Shown one piece after another: positions 16,940-26,788 of a stretch of DNA of 64,000 bases. The position numbers and the translations under genes were made by a program. Origin of the DNA: Streptomyces bambusae (lineage in GTDB: Bacteria > Actinomycetota > Actinomycetes > Streptomycetales > Streptomycetaceae). The stretch's first letter is position 1. Every line of letters begins with the position of its first letter. The notes under the pieces were generated by a model, which had not been told where the DNA came from, ran no database searches, and saw only the letters and a list, made by a program, of their open reading frames with translations. The DNA lies in NCBI RefSeq assembly GCF_020532645.1, contig NZ_JAJAUZ010000006.1, forward strand, positions 124,001 to 188,000, written 5' to 3'.

Positions 16940-18343
16940 GTGTTCGGAATCATCAGGCCATGCCGTCATCGCCTGGGCGAGGGCTTGCGTACCGAGTGGA
17001 TGGCGCATCTGTGCGGTCTGTGCCTCGCTCTGCGCAGCGAGTACGGACAGTTCGCGAGGGTGGCCACGAACTACGACGGTCTGATCGTTTCGGTGCTGAC
17101 CGAGGCGCAGTCGGAGCGTACGGGTGACTGGCGGCGGGGTGCCGGTCCGTGCCCGCTGCGCGGGATGCGGTCGGCGGACGTGGCGCAGGGTGAGGGTGCG
17201 CGGCTGGCGGCGACGGTGTCGCTGGTGCTGGCCGCGGCGAAGATACGTGACCACGTGGCCGACGGCGACGGCCTGGTGGCGCGCCGTCCGGTGGCGCTGG
17301 CGGCCCGCCGGATCGCCCACGGCTGGGACCGTGCGGGTGCCGCAGGCGGCGAACGGCTCGGCTTCGACACCGCCGTGCTGATCGGGGCGGTCGAGCGCCA
17401 GCCGGAGGTTGAGCGGTCGACCGGCCCCGGTGGCTCGCTGCTGACGGTCACGGAGCCCACGGAGACGGCGACCGCAGCCGCCTTCGCGTACACCGCGGTG
17501 CTCACGGATCGGCCGGAGAACGCCGGACCGCTGGCGGAGGCCGGCCGCCTGTTCGGGCGGCTAGCGCATCTGCTGGACGCCGTGGAGGACCGGGCCGCGG
17601 ACGAGGCGTCGGGTGCGTGGAACCCGATCGCCGTGACCGGTGCGGACCTCGGCGAGGTGCGCCGGCTCTGCGACGACGCCGTCCACGGCATCCGGCTCGC
17701 CCTGTCCGATGCCGTGTTCGTCGACGGGCGGCTGGTGCAGGCGCTGCTGGGCGGCGAGTTGGAGCGTGCCGTCGACCGTGTCTTCGATCCCCGGCACCGT
17801 CACCACCAGCACCGCCCGCAGGCTCGGGGCCTGCGCATGGTGCCCTGGCTGGGACGCCGGACGGGGACGGAAGCGCCCTCGTCGGGGACCGGTACCGGCG
17901 CCGGTGAGGCCTGCGGCGTCGGGGCGCTCGCGGGCGCGGCCCCCGAGGGCCGGCCGATGGCGTCGGGCCGCCCGCCGGAGGGGCAGTGCCGGCGGTGCCA
18001 CGAGTGGCGCCCGCTGTGCGCCGATTGCAGGCTGTGCTTCAGCTGCTGCCGCTGCTCCGCCGATGAGGGCGAGCCCTGGGACTTCGGCGGCGGAGGCGGC
18101 AACAGCGGCGGCGGTTCGGACCGGGGCGGTTCCGGGGGCGACGGCTGGTACGGCGGCCGGGGCGGCGGCAACTCGGGCGGTTCCTACGGTGGTTCCGGCG
18201 GCGGCCACGGCTCCGGCGGTTCGGGTGGCTCCGGTGGCGGTCACGGCTCCGGTGGTTCCGGCGGTGGCTCGGGCGACGGCTGCGGGGGTGGCGGCGGTGG
18301 CTGCTGCAACCCGTGCAAGTGCTGCTGCGACTGCTGCGACTGA
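16940..18343 (+). CDS. DUF5685 family protein with Cys-rich, Gly/Ser-rich C-terminal tail
   Basis: 467 residues. The N-terminal 300 are the DUF5685 helical domain (MFGIIRPCRHRLG, HLCGLCLALRSEYGQ, then long helices). After a linker comes a CxxC zinc-ribbon-like cluster (CRRCHEWRPLCADC, LCFSCCRC, about residues 350-374), a roughly 70-residue Gly/Ser repeat, and a terminal run containing CCNPCKCCCDCCD. At least 20 Cys fall in the last 120 residues. The GTG at 16940 is favoured because MFGIIRPC is the family start. Family members are suspected phospholipase- or regulator-like proteins but no activity is established. The tail looks made for metal binding or disulfide cross-linking. Confidence 0.8.
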   Translation: MFGIIRPCRHRLGEGLRTEWMAHLCGLCLALRSEYGQFARVATNYDGLIVSVLTEAQSERTGDWRRGAGPCPLRGMRSADVAQGEGARLAATVSLVLAAAKIRDHVADGDGLVARRPVALAARRIAHGWDRAGAAGGERLGFDTAVLIGAVERQPEVERSTGPGGSLLTVTEPTETATAAAFAYTAVLTDRPENAGPLAEAGRLFGRLAHLLDAVEDRAADEASGAWNPIAVTGADLGEVRRLCDDAVHGIRLALSDAVFVDGRLVQALLGGELERAVDRVFDPRHRHHQHRPQARGLRMVPWLGRRTGTEAPSSGTGTGAGEACGVGALAGAAPEGRPMASGRPPEGQCRRCHEWRPLCADCRLCFSCCRCSADEGEPWDFGGGGGNSGGGSDRGGSGGDGWYGGRGGGNSGGSYGGSGGGHGSGGSGGSGGGHGSGGSGGGSGDGCGGGGGGCCNPCKCCCDCCD

Positions 18344-18353
18344 ACGCGGACGA

Positions 18354-18391
18354 GCCGCACCCGGCACCCCCGGCGGGGCACCGGGTGCGGC
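18354..18391. terminator. Bidirectional hairpin terminator
   Basis: A perfect 11-bp stem (GCCGCACCCGG at 18354-18364 with 18381-18391) between the convergent DUF5685 and aldo/keto reductase genes. Confidence 0.8.
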
Positions 18392-18444
18392 AGCCTCTGC
18401 CCGCCGTCGCCGTCGCCGGCGGTCCGGCCCGGTACGGGGCGCGG

Positions 18445-19491
18445 TCAGGCGGGCCGGGGCAGCAGTGGCGGGTTGAGGCGGGCGAAGCCCTCCTGGCGCT
18501 CGTACGGGAAGTGCGGGTACGGGGCCGGGCGGTGGCTGACCGAGTCCAGGCGAGCGGTCTGCTCCGGAGTCAGTGACCAGCCCACCGTGCCGAGGTTCTG
18601 GCGCAGCTGCTCCTCGTCCCGGGCCCCGATGATCACGGAGGCGACGGTGGGCCGCCCCAGGAGCCAGTTCAGGGCCACCTGCGGGACGGTCCGGCCGGTC
18701 TCGGCCGCGACCTGGTCGAGCACGTCCACCACGTCGTACAGGAGTTCCGGGTCCACCGGCGGCCCGTAGTCGGCGGTGGCGTGCAGGCGGCTGCCGGCGG
18801 GCAGCGGGCGGCCGCGGCGGACCTTCCCCGTCAGCCGGCCCCAGCCGAGCGGGCTCCACACCAGGGCGCCCACCCCCTGGTCCCGGGCCAGCGGCATCAG
18901 GTCCCACTCGTAGTCCCGGCCGATCAGGGAGTAGTACACCTGGTGGGCGGTGTAGCGGGGGCGGCCGTCGCGGTCGGCGGCGGCCAGGGACTTCATGAGC
19001 TGCCACCCGGCGAAGTTGGAGACGCCGACGTGGCGCACCTTGCCCGCGCGGACCAGCCCGTCGAGGGCCTCCAGCACCTCCTCCACGGGCACGGCCGCGT
19101 CGAACGCGTGCAGCTGGAACAGGTCGATGCGGTCGGTGCCCAGCCGGGTCAGGGCCTCCTCGACGGCCCGTACCAGCCGGGGCCCGGAGGTGCCGGCCTC
19201 CCCGGGGCCGTCCCCGGTGGGCAGCCCCGCCTTGGTGGAGAGCAGCAGCCGGTCCCGGCGGCCGCGGACCGCCTCGCCGAGGACGGACTCCGAGGCGCCG
19301 GCCGAGTAGACGTCGGCGGTGTCGAAGAGGGTGATGCCCGCGTCGAGGGCGATGTCGACCATGCGCCGGGCTTCCCGTACTCCGGTGTCGCCCCAGGCTC
19401 CGAAGAGCGGGCCCGAGCCGCCGAAGGTGCCCGCTCCGAAGCTCAGCGCGGAGACCTCCGGGCCGGACGTACCGAGTTTCCTGTAGTCCAT
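18445..19491 (-). CDS. Aldo/keto reductase
   Basis: 348 residues, a typical AKR (beta/alpha)8 barrel. It opens MDYRKLGTSGPEVSALSFG. The catalytic tetrad is Asp57 (LFDTADVY), Tyr62, Lys87 (LSTKAG) and His128 (FQLHAF). The C-terminal VIIGARDEEQLRQNL is the NADPH-binding end. It reduces aldehydes or ketones with NADPH; substrate unknown. Its divergent neighbour is a TetR regulator, and two related 22-bp palindromes lie in the 91-bp gap, one of them 18 bp upstream of this start, so repression by that regulator is likely. Confidence 0.92.
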   Translation of the reverse strand: MDYRKLGTSGPEVSALSFGAGTFGGSGPLFGAWGDTGVREARRMVDIALDAGITLFDTADVYSAGASESVLGEAVRGRRDRLLLSTKAGLPTGDGPGEAGTSGPRLVRAVEEALTRLGTDRIDLFQLHAFDAAVPVEEVLEALDGLVRAGKVRHVGVSNFAGWQLMKSLAAADRDGRPRYTAHQVYYSLIGRDYEWDLMPLARDQGVGALVWSPLGWGRLTGKVRRGRPLPAGSRLHATADYGPPVDPELLYDVVDVLDQVAAETGRTVPQVALNWLLGRPTVASVIIGARDEEQLRQNLGTVGWSLTPEQTARLDSVSHRPAPYPHFPYERQEGFARLNPPLLPRPA

Positions 19492-19508
19492 GACAACCCC
19501 CAGCTCTC

Positions 19509-19530
19509 TAATGGGACCACAGCCCCCTTA
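19509..19530. promoter_or_regulatory. Probable TetR operator O1
   Basis: TAATGGGAC-N4-GCCCCCTTA, an imperfect 22-bp palindrome of the form TAAnGGG...CCCnTTA. It shares 16 of 22 positions with O2 at 19562-19583. The two centres are 53 bp apart, about five helical turns, so bound dimers would lie on the same face. It lies just upstream of the aldo/keto reductase start. Confidence 0.6.
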
Positions 19531-19561
19531 AGATGACTCCAAGGTAGCAGCCGTACGGCAT

Positions 19562-19583
19562 TAATGGAACTGGAGACCCGTTA
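19562..19583. promoter_or_regulatory. Probable TetR operator O2, overlapping the regulator start codon
   Basis: TAATGGAAC-N4-GACCCGTTA, the second copy of the palindrome at 19509-19530. Its last base is the first base of the TetR ATG (19583), a position suited to autorepression. Confidence 0.6.
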
Positions 19584-20305
19584 TGGTGGATCGAGTGGCA
19601 CCTGGGGAGCAGCCCGACGGACGGGGCGCGGAGGCCCGGGCCGAGCAGCCCGCGGACCCCGGCACCCTGCGGCCCGGAGGCCGGACCGCCCGGGTCCGCG
19701 CGGCCGTCCTGGAGGCGGCGGGCGACCTCATCGTCGAGGCCGGGCTCACCGGCCTCGACCTGGCCGAGGTGGCCCGCCGGGCCGGGGTCGGCAAGACCAC
19801 CGTCTACCGGCGCTGGGCCACCACCACGGGCCTGGTCGCGGACCTGCTCGCCCACATGGCCGAGGAGTCCGTGCCCCGCACCGAGACCGGCAGCCTCGAC
19901 GGGGACCTCCTGGCCAATGCCGAACTGGTCCGGGCCACCCTGTCCGACCCCCGGCAGGGCGCGCTGTTCAAGGCGGTCATCGCGGCGGCCGCCACCGACC
20001 CGCGAACCGCAGACGCCCTGCACCGCTTCTACCGGATCCGGGTCGCCGAATGGGCCCCGTGCGTCACCACGGCGGTGGCCCGCGGCGAACTGCCCGCCGG
20101 CACCGACCCCGCCGAGGTGATCAGGGCCGTCTCCGCCCCGCTCTACTACCGCCTGCTGACCACCCCCGAACCCCTGACCCCGGACCTCGCCGCCACCGCC
20201 GCCCGCGCCACCGCGGCCGCGGCCCGCGCGGGCGCCTACGCCAGGACCGCACCCGCCACGGAAACCGGCGGCACGGGCGCGCCAGACGGGGGAGCGGCGG
20301 ACTGA
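19583..20305 (+). CDS. TetR family transcriptional regulator
   Basis: 240 residues. The N-terminal helix-turn-helix sits at about residues 35-80 (AVLEAAGDLIVEAGLTGLDL, then VARRAGVGKTTVYRRW). The C-terminal ligand domain matches the TetR_C type with LFKAVIAAAATDPR. It has a longer than usual N-terminal extension (about 33 residues, Pro/Gly/Glu-rich). Divergent from the aldo/keto reductase with two shared operators, so it most likely represses both genes and is released by a substrate of the reductase. Confidence 0.9.
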   Translation: MVDRVAPGEQPDGRGAEARAEQPADPGTLRPGGRTARVRAAVLEAAGDLIVEAGLTGLDLAEVARRAGVGKTTVYRRWATTTGLVADLLAHMAEESVPRTETGSLDGDLLANAELVRATLSDPRQGALFKAVIAAAATDPRTADALHRFYRIRVAEWAPCVTTAVARGELPAGTDPAEVIRAVSAPLYYRLLTTPEPLTPDLAATAARATAAAARAGAYARTAPATETGGTGAPDGGAAD

Positions 20306-20465
20306 ACGCGCCCGCCGACCCGCTCCGGGACACCCCCGGCCGGCGTAGGCCGTCCGGGCGACACGGCGTCAGACGGCTGCGGCACCGGGGAGAGATCAGT
20401 GCATCCGAACCAGCGCCACCAGCGGAACCACAGGCGTGCCAGCAACCGAGCGGGAGAAGGTATGC

Positions 20466-21632
20466 ATGTCGCACCCGTGGACGCCCCCGGCCGGGCGAGC
20501 CGGCCCCAGGCCCGCCGCATCACGCACCGACCGCACGCTGACCAGCGCGGAGGAAGCCGTCACGGACGGAGAGGACTTCCTCCACCAACGGCTCTGCGCG
20601 GCACTCCACGACGCCCGCCGGACCGACCGGGTGTTCGCCGACGAACTGGCGGGCCGCGTCGCCGCCCTCGTGCGCAGGGGCGGCAAACGGCTGCGCACCG
20701 CGTTCGTGTGGTGCGGGTGGCAGGCCGCGGGCGGGCACGGAGACCCCGCGGACGTCCTGCGCCTGGGCGCCGCCCTCGAACTGCTCCAGGCGTGCGCCCT
20801 GGTACACGACGACGTCATGGACGGCTCCCCGGTCCGGCGCGGCGCACCCGCCGTGCACGTCGACTTCGCCCGCCTGCACCGGGCAGGCCGGACACACGGC
20901 TCGCCGGACGCCTTCGCGACCGGCGCCGCCATCCTCGCCGGCGACCTCGCTCTGGCCTGGGCCGACGACCTCCTGACCGAAACCGCCCTCGGCTCCCCCC
21001 ACGGCCGCCGCCTCCACCACGAATGGCAGGCGATGCGGACGGAGATGGCCGCAGGCCAGTACCGCGACATCCGCGCCCAGGCCCGCGGCTCCTCCGACGT
21101 CACCGAAGCGGTGACCGTCGCCACCCTCAAGAGCGCCTGCTACACCGTGATACGGCCCCTCGGTCTCGGCGCCGCCCTGGCAGGCGCCGACGCACACACC
21201 CTCGGCGCGCTGCGGTCGGCGGGACGCTGCGCGGGCCTCGCCTTCCAGCTGAGGGACGACCTGCTGGGGACGTTCGGTGACCCCGCCCACACCGGCAAGC
21301 CGGCCGACGACGACCTGCGCGGGCGCAAGCTCACCTACCTCCTGGCCACCGCGGCCCGCCTCGCCGAAGCCTCGGGCGACGAGCAGGCCGGTGCCGTCCT
21401 CGCGCCCGGTGCGGAGCCCCGCTCGGACGCCGGCATCGCGCAGATGCGATCCGCCATGGAACGCACGGGGGCACGGACCGCGGTGAGCGGAGAGATCGCC
21501 AGACTCGCCGCGGCGAGTGTGGACCACTTCGCGGCGACCGCCGCACCCGCCGACGTCGTCCGCGAGTTCGACGCCCTGGTGCGGCGCGCCGCCGGCGGGG
21601 CACCGCAACCGGCCGGCCGGGAGGTCCTGTGA
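20466..21632 (+). CDS. crtE: Geranylgeranyl diphosphate synthase, carotenoid type
   Basis: 388 residues, all-trans polyprenyl synthetase. The first Asp-rich motif is HDDVMD (Asp115, 116 and 119) and the second RDDLLG (Asp264/265); the GGKRLR substrate site is at residues 72-77. The ATG at 20466 (MSHPWTPP) is preceded by GGGAGAAGG; a GTG at 20436 in frame is less likely. First gene of crtE-I-B-V; its stop overlaps the crtI GTG by 4 bp, giving translational coupling. It makes GGPP from FPP and IPP in the cytosol for phytoene synthesis. Confidence 0.93.
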   Translation: MSHPWTPPAGRAGPRPAASRTDRTLTSAEEAVTDGEDFLHQRLCAALHDARRTDRVFADELAGRVAALVRRGGKRLRTAFVWCGWQAAGGHGDPADVLRLGAALELLQACALVHDDVMDGSPVRRGAPAVHVDFARLHRAGRTHGSPDAFATGAAILAGDLALAWADDLLTETALGSPHGRRLHHEWQAMRTEMAAGQYRDIRAQARGSSDVTEAVTVATLKSACYTVIRPLGLGAALAGADAHTLGALRSAGRCAGLAFQLRDDLLGTFGDPAHTGKPADDDLRGRKLTYLLATAARLAEASGDEQAGAVLAPGAEPRSDAGIAQMRSAMERTGARTAVSGEIARLAAASVDHFAATAAPADVVREFDALVRRAAGGAPQPAGREVL

Positions 21633-23155
21633 AGACCGTGCCCGGCCCGACCGGGCACGTCGTCGTCGTCGGCGCGGGGCTCGCCGGGCTGGCCTGCGCC
21701 CTGCACCTGCTGGGTGCCGGGCGCACCGTCACCGTCGTCGAGCGCGACAGCGGGCCCGGCGGCAGGGCCGGCCGGACGGAAACGGGCGGGTACCTGCTCG
21801 ACACCGGACCCACGGTTCTGACGATGCCGCACCTGGCCGACGAAGCCTTCGCCGCGGTCGGCGACAGCCTGGCCGCCCACGTCGAACTCCTGCCGCTCCA
21901 CCCCGCCTACCGGGCCGTGTTCGCCGACTCCTCCCGCCTCGACGTCCACACCGACGGCGAAGCCATGGAAGCCGAAATCAGCCGCTTCGCAGGCCCCGCC
22001 GAAGCAGCCGGCTACCGGAGGCTGCGCACCTGGCTCGAGCAGCTGTACCGGGTGCAGATGCGCCGCTTCATCGACACCAACTTCGACTCGCCGTTCCAAC
22101 TCCTGCACCCCGACCTGGCCCGCCTCGCAGCGCTCGGCGGCTTCGGCCGCCTCGACCGCAGGATCGGCAGCTTCCTGGCCGACGAGCGCCTGCGCCGGGT
22201 GTTCTCCTTCCAGTCCCTGTACGCCGGGGTCGCGCCAGCCCGCGCCCTCGCCGCCTACGCCGTCATCGCCTACATGGACACCGTCGCCGGGGTGTGGTTC
22301 CCCCGCGGCGGCATGCACGCCCTGCCCGCCGCCATGGCCGTCGCCGCCCGCCGGGCCGGCGCGCAGTTCCACTGGTCCTCCGAGGTCACCCGCCTCGAAC
22401 ACACCGCAGGACGGGTCCGCGCCGTACACGTGGCACCCGACGTACGGATCGCCTGCGACGCAGTCGTCCTGACGCCCGACCTGCCCACCGTCCACCGACT
22501 GCTCGGAAGGGCCCCACGCCGCCCGGTGCGCCTGCGCCACTCGCCGTCCGCGGTGGTCCTGCACGCCGGCACGGACCGAACCTGGCCGGAGCTGGCCCAC
22601 CACACGATCTCCTTCGGCTCCGCATGGGAGCGCACCTTCGAGGAACTGACCAGCACCGGGTCCCTGATGAGCGACCCCTCCCTGCTGATCACCCGGCCCA
22701 CCACCACCGACCCGGGCCTGGCGCCGCCCGGCAGACACCTCCACTACGTGCTGGCACCCTGCCCGAACACCGACACGGGACCCTCGGCGGCCGCCTGGCG
22801 GACCCTCGGCCCGCGCTACCGCGACTCCCTGGCCGCGGAGCTCGAACGCAGGGGCCTGCACGGATTCGCCGACAGCATCGAGCACGAAGTGCTGGTCACC
22901 CCTGCCCACTGGGCCGCTCAGGGCCACGGCGCCGGGAGCCCGTTCTCCGTCTCCCACACCTTCGCCCAGACCGGACCGTTCCGACCCCGCAACCTGGTGC
23001 GCCACCTCGACAACGTGGTCCTCGCCGGCTGCGGCACCACCCCGGGCGTCGGCGTCCCCACCGTCCTCATCAGCGGAAAGCTCGCCGCCGCCCGCATCAC
23101 CGGCGGCCGCCCCGCCGCCCGCCGACCCGCACCGGGAAGGACCCCCGCGCCATGA
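21629..23155 (+). CDS. crtI: Phytoene desaturase
   Basis: 508 residues with the N-terminal FAD Rossmann motif [20 protein letters not shown], the GGRAGR extension and the family C-terminal block [23 protein letters not shown] followed by [16 protein letters not shown]. That C-terminal signature identifies CrtI-type desaturases, which convert phytoene to lycopene in four FAD-linked steps at the membrane. It starts at GTG 21629, overlapping the crtE stop, and ends by overlapping the crtB ATG. Confidence 0.93.
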   Translation: MKTVPGPTGHVVVVGAGLAGLACALHLLGAGRTVTVVERDSGPGGRAGRTETGGYLLDTGPTVLTMPHLADEAFAAVGDSLAAHVELLPLHPAYRAVFADSSRLDVHTDGEAMEAEISRFAGPAEAAGYRRLRTWLEQLYRVQMRRFIDTNFDSPFQLLHPDLARLAALGGFGRLDRRIGSFLADERLRRVFSFQSLYAGVAPARALAAYAVIAYMDTVAGVWFPRGGMHALPAAMAVAARRAGAQFHWSSEVTRLEHTAGRVRAVHVAPDVRIACDAVVLTPDLPTVHRLLGRAPRRPVRLRHSPSAVVLHAGTDRTWPELAHHTISFGSAWERTFEELTSTGSLMSDPSLLITRPTTTDPGLAPPGRHLHYVLAPCPNTDTGPSAAAWRTLGPRYRDSLAAELERRGLHGFADSIEHEVLVTPAHWAAQGHGAGSPFSVSHTFAQTGPFRPRNLVRHLDNVVLAGCGTTPGVGVPTVLISGKLAAARITGGRPAARRPAPGRTPAP

Positions 23156-24153
23156 CCAGCCGCGAACTCGACGCCGCGGGCGTCACCGACCCGCACCTCA
23201 GATCCGCGTACGCGCTGTGCCGCAGCCTCCACGCCGCCCACGGACGCACCTACTTCCTCGCCACCCGACTCCTCCCCGTCGAGCGCCGCCCCGCCGTCCA
23301 CGCGCTGTACGGCTTCGCCCGCTGGGCCGACGACATCGTCGACGACCTCGACCGCCGCCGGCCGGCCGCCGAACGCGACCGACAACTCCTCCGCCTGGAG
23401 GAGGCCCTCACCCGCGGCCTCGACACCGGAACCAGCACGGAACCCGTCGTCCGTGCCCTCGCCGACACCGCCGCCCGCTACCGCATCCCGCACGCCCACT
23501 TCACCGACTTCATGGCCTCGATGCGCGACGACCTCATCGTCACCGACTACCCGACGTACCAGGACCTGCGCGCCTACATGCACGGCTCCGCCGCGGTCAT
23601 CGGACTCCAGATGCTGCCCGTCCTCGGCACCGTCACCGACCCCCGGGAGGCGGCACCCCACGCGGCCGCGCTCGGCGTGGCCTTCCAGCTCACCAACTTC
23701 CTCCGCGACGTGGGAGAGGACCTCGACCGGGGCCGCGTCTACCTGCCCGCCGACCTGCTGGCCGCACACGGCGTCGACCGCCCGCTCCTCGAACACAGCC
23801 GCCGCACCGGCCGCGGCGACCCGCGCATCCGTGCCGCGCTCGTCGCGGCAGAAGCCATGACCCGTACGGTGTACCGGGAGGCAGAGCCGGGCATCGACAT
23901 GCTCGATCCGCGGGTGAGACCCTGCATCCGCACGGCGTTCGTCCTCTACGGCGCCATCCTCGACGCCATCGCCCGCGACGACTACACCGTCCTGCACCGG
24001 CGCTCCGCCGTCAGCCGCCGGCGCCGGGCCGCCGCGGCCGCCGCCGGCACCGCCCGCGTCCTGGCCGCCCGCCTCCGCCACCGGAACCCGCGCCCCGGTC
24101 CCCTCCCGGTGCCCGACGACCACCTCGCCTCGCGGCAGGGGACCGCCGAATGA
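23152..24153 (+). CDS. crtB: Phytoene synthase
   Basis: 333 residues. The two Asp-rich signatures of squalene/phytoene synthases are present: WADDIVDD (Asp60, 61 and 64) and [16 protein letters not shown] near residue 187. [23 protein letters not shown] is the usual N-terminal start. It condenses two GGPP into phytoene. Overlaps crtI by 4 bp upstream and the Rieske gene by 4 bp downstream. Confidence 0.93.
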   Translation: MTSRELDAAGVTDPHLRSAYALCRSLHAAHGRTYFLATRLLPVERRPAVHALYGFARWADDIVDDLDRRRPAAERDRQLLRLEEALTRGLDTGTSTEPVVRALADTAARYRIPHAHFTDFMASMRDDLIVTDYPTYQDLRAYMHGSAAVIGLQMLPVLGTVTDPREAAPHAAALGVAFQLTNFLRDVGEDLDRGRVYLPADLLAAHGVDRPLLEHSRRTGRGDPRIRAALVAAEAMTRTVYREAEPGIDMLDPRVRPCIRTAFVLYGAILDAIARDDYTVLHRRSAVSRRRRAAAAAAGTARVLAARLRHRNPRPGPLPVPDDHLASRQGTAE

Positions 24154-25157
24154 GCGGGCCCGCACGCCGGCAGCGCCGGTGGACGCCCCTGCGGCTGCGG
24201 ACCGGCCCCGACTGGGCCGCGCAGACACCGACCTGGCAGCAGGCCAGACCGGCGCTCATCGCCGCCGCGCTGAAGCGGGCCCAGGCCCGCCCCTCCGGCA
24301 ACTGGTTCGTCGTCGGCGCCTCACGGACCACGGCCACCGACGGCCGCCCGAGCGGCCGGACGGTCGCCGGCGCCGAGGTCGTGCTGTGGCGCACGGCATC
24401 GGGAGACCTGCGCGCGGGACCGGGCGCCTGCCCCCACCTGGGGGCGCCCCTGCGCGACAGCCGCGTGGTGTGCGGCACCCTGGTGTGCCACTGGCACGGC
24501 ATGGCGCTGGACGGCACCCCGCTCGCCGGCTGGCACCCCTACCCCGTCCACGACGACGGAGTCCTCGTGTGGGTGCGCCTCGACCGGACCGGCGGCGAGC
24601 AGCCGACCGACCGCCCGCCGCCGGCTCTGCGGCCGGACCCCGGGCGGGCCGTGGACGCGGTGGTCACGGTCGTCGGGCGGTGCGAACCCGAGGACGTGGT
24701 GGCCAACCGCCTCGACCCGTGGCACGGTTCGTGGTTCCACCCCTACTCCTTCACCGACCTGCGCGTCGTCAGCGCTCCCGAGGGGGAGCAGGACGACCCC
24801 TTCGTCGTGGACGTCTCGTTCAGGGTGGCGGGCCGGCTCGTGGTCCCCGTACGGGCCGAATTCACCGCCCCGGGGCCCCGCACGGTCCTCATGCGGATCA
24901 CCGGAGGCGAAGGGAGGACCTCCGTCGTCGAGACCCACGCGACCCCCCTGACAGCACCCGGCGCCGCCACGCCCAGGACCGCCGTCGTCGAGGCGGTGGT
25001 GGCCGCCTCGGACCGGAACGGATTCCGGTTGGCGAGGGCCCTCGCCCCGGCCCTGAGGCCGCTGATGTCCCGGGCCGCGGGGCGGCTGTGGCGCGACGAC
25101 CTCGCCTACGCCGAACGCCGGTGGGCGATGCGCAGCGCCGGCACGTTCCCCGGCTGA
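24150..25157 (+). CDS. crtV: Rieske [2Fe-2S] protein (DUF5914 type) of the crt operon, crtV position
   Basis: 335 residues. The Rieske ligands are clear: CPHLGAPL (Cys94, His96) and CHWHGM (Cys113, His116), with the spacing of a [2Fe-2S] cluster. The C-terminal two thirds ([14 protein letters not shown] and so on) match DUF5914 and resemble the catalytic domain of Rieske oxygenases, with possible iron-ligand His residues. It is the fourth gene of the crt operon, coupled to crtB by a 4-bp overlap, in the place named crtV in S. griseus and S. coelicolor. The literature name implies a methylesterase, but the sequence says iron-sulfur redox protein. A role in aromatic ring formation or carotenoid oxidation is inference. 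Confidence 0.8.
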   Translation: MSGPARRQRRWTPLRLRTGPDWAAQTPTWQQARPALIAAALKRAQARPSGNWFVVGASRTTATDGRPSGRTVAGAEVVLWRTASGDLRAGPGACPHLGAPLRDSRVVCGTLVCHWHGMALDGTPLAGWHPYPVHDDGVLVWVRLDRTGGEQPTDRPPPALRPDPGRAVDAVVTVVGRCEPEDVVANRLDPWHGSWFHPYSFTDLRVVSAPEGEQDDPFVVDVSFRVAGRLVVPVRAEFTAPGPRTVLMRITGGEGRTSVVETHATPLTAPGAATPRTAVVEAVVAASDRNGFRLARALAPALRPLMSRAAGRLWRDDLAYAERRWAMRSAGTFPG

Positions 25158-25167
25158 CGGGTGGGGC

Positions 25168-25193
25168 GGCGGCCGGGCCCGCGCCCGGCCGCC
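25168..25193. terminator. Bidirectional terminator between the two crt operons
   Basis: A perfect 10-bp stem (GGCGGCCGGG at 25168-25177 with 25184-25193, 6-nt loop) lies in the 45-bp gap between the convergent crtV and crtU stops. Confidence 0.85.
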
Positions 25194-25202
25194 CCCCGAT
25201 GC

Positions 25203-26702
25203 TCAGGACCGCCCCGCCACGGCGGCCAGCGCCCTCAGCGCGCGCGAGCGGCCCGCCCGGGGCACGGTCCACAGCACCTGGCCCCGTACCCCCCAGCCGG
25301 CGAGGAGCGCGTTGGCGGCGAGGAAGCCGGTCGTGGCGGCCCGCTCCATCAACGCCACCGGAAGGCCGCAGCGCACCGCGTCGCCGGCCAGCACCACCCC
25401 CGGGTCCGGTGAGCGCACCGCCGGACGCCGCCCGTAGCCGCCGACCGGGAACAACGGGCAGTCGGAGCGCCATTCGTGGCGGGAGTCGACGACGCGCGCC
25501 CCGCGGGTCTCCGGGTAGACCTCCCGCAGCTGCGCGACCAGCCGCTCCTGGACCGCCTCTCGGGGGGCCGGGCCGTCGACCGCGTAGGCGTGCAGTTCGA
25601 CGACCGAACCGCCCGTGCGCCCGGCCCAGCGGGCCGCCTCGCCTTCCCAGCGGTCGAGGACGCTGATGTTGTCCAGGCCGCCGAAGCCGCTGGTCCCCAG
25701 AAAGCCCGGCCGCCGCGGGTGTACCGGCCGGTCCAGCCACAGCCGGGTGACCAGGAACGGGGGAGCCGTGCGCAGGCCCGCGACCCCCTCGCGCCACGCG
25801 GCCGTGCCGAGGCCCGGCGAGCCCGCCACCACGTGCCGCAGGCCGGGCACGTCCAGAGCCAGCACGACGGCATCGTGCCGGGAGGCCCCGCCGTCGGTGC
25901 GCACGTCGAGGGAGCCGCCGGGGAGCGGGCGTACCCCGTGCACGGCGGTGCCGCACCGCACCTCGACGCCCAGTCGCTCCAGATAGGTCCCGAGGGGCTG
26001 CCACAGCGCCTGCGGGAAGGGCTCGGTGGGCACGTCGAAGAGCAGCCCCTCGGAAGATCCGAGGAAGTAGATGTGGAACATCAGCAGCAGCTCTGCCGCC
26101 GACAGTTCGCGCGGGTCGGAGAAGAAGCTCCGGGAGAACACCTCGAAGGCCAGATGGCGTGCGGCGGCGGGGAAGCGGATGCGGTCGAGGAACTCGGCGG
26201 CACCGACCCCGTCGAAGCGCTCGTACACCTCGGGCACCCGCACGTCGAGCAGCGGCAGGGCGGCCCGCGGATCCATTGCCGCCAGGTCCCGCCAGCCGAA
26301 CGTCGGGCTCAGCGCGACGAACCCCAGGGCACTCCACGGCGGGGTGCGCGGCACCCGCGCGAAGCCGTCCCGCGCCCCGCCGCTGTGCTGCAGCGGGTAG
26401 TCGGGAAGCGGCACGAGCCGGGCCAGTGCCGGGTCGGTCCGCCGCAACAGCCCCCGGAGGTTGTAGTACTGGCGGAAGAACGCGTGGAAGCCCCGGCTCA
26501 TCGTCACGGCCGAACCGTCCGCCAGCACGGTGGGCCATCCCGCGAGCCGGCCGCCCAGCGAGGCCTCGCGCTCGTACAAGGTGACCCGCACTCCGCGTTC
26601 CGCCAGCGCAGTGGCCGCCGCCAACCCGGCGATGCCCCCGCCCACCACCGCCGTGCTCGGGGCGTTCCGGGGCTCGAAGCCGGCGCGGCCCGGAGCGGGC
26701 AT
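25203..26702 (-). CDS. crtU: Carotene desaturase/methyltransferase (isorenieratene-type ring aromatase)
   Basis: 499 residues. N-terminal FAD motif STAVVGGGIAGLAAATALAE, then MSRGFHAFFRQYYNLR, characteristic of CrtU-type beta-ring aromatases, and a C-terminal GVVLAGDAVRCGLPVALMERAATTG. CrtU turns beta-carotene rings into phi-rings with a methyl shift. ATG 26702 follows GGAGG. Last gene of the crtY-T-U operon, convergent with crtE-I-B-V; its presence implies isorenieratene as end product. Confidence 0.9.
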   Translation of the reverse strand: MPAPGRAGFEPRNAPSTAVVGGGIAGLAAATALAERGVRVTLYEREASLGGRLAGWPTVLADGSAVTMSRGFHAFFRQYYNLRGLLRRTDPALARLVPLPDYPLQHSGGARDGFARVPRTPPWSALGFVALSPTFGWRDLAAMDPRAALPLLDVRVPEVYERFDGVGAAEFLDRIRFPAAARHLAFEVFSRSFFSDPRELSAAELLLMFHIYFLGSSEGLLFDVPTEPFPQALWQPLGTYLERLGVEVRCGTAVHGVRPLPGGSLDVRTDGGASRHDAVVLALDVPGLRHVVAGSPGLGTAAWREGVAGLRTAPPFLVTRLWLDRPVHPRRPGFLGTSGFGGLDNISVLDRWEGEAARWAGRTGGSVVELHAYAVDGPAPREAVQERLVAQLREVYPETRGARVVDSRHEWRSDCPLFPVGGYGRRPAVRSPDPGVVLAGDAVRCGLPVALMERAATTGFLAANALLAGWGVRGQVLWTVPRAGRSRALRALAAVAGRS

Positions 26703-26788
26703 CACGACCTCCGCCCGCCGGTCACGGCCCCGCCGCGGCCCTCCGGTGCCCGTACCCGGTGGGCGCCCCGCGTCCTGGAGCAGGGCGT

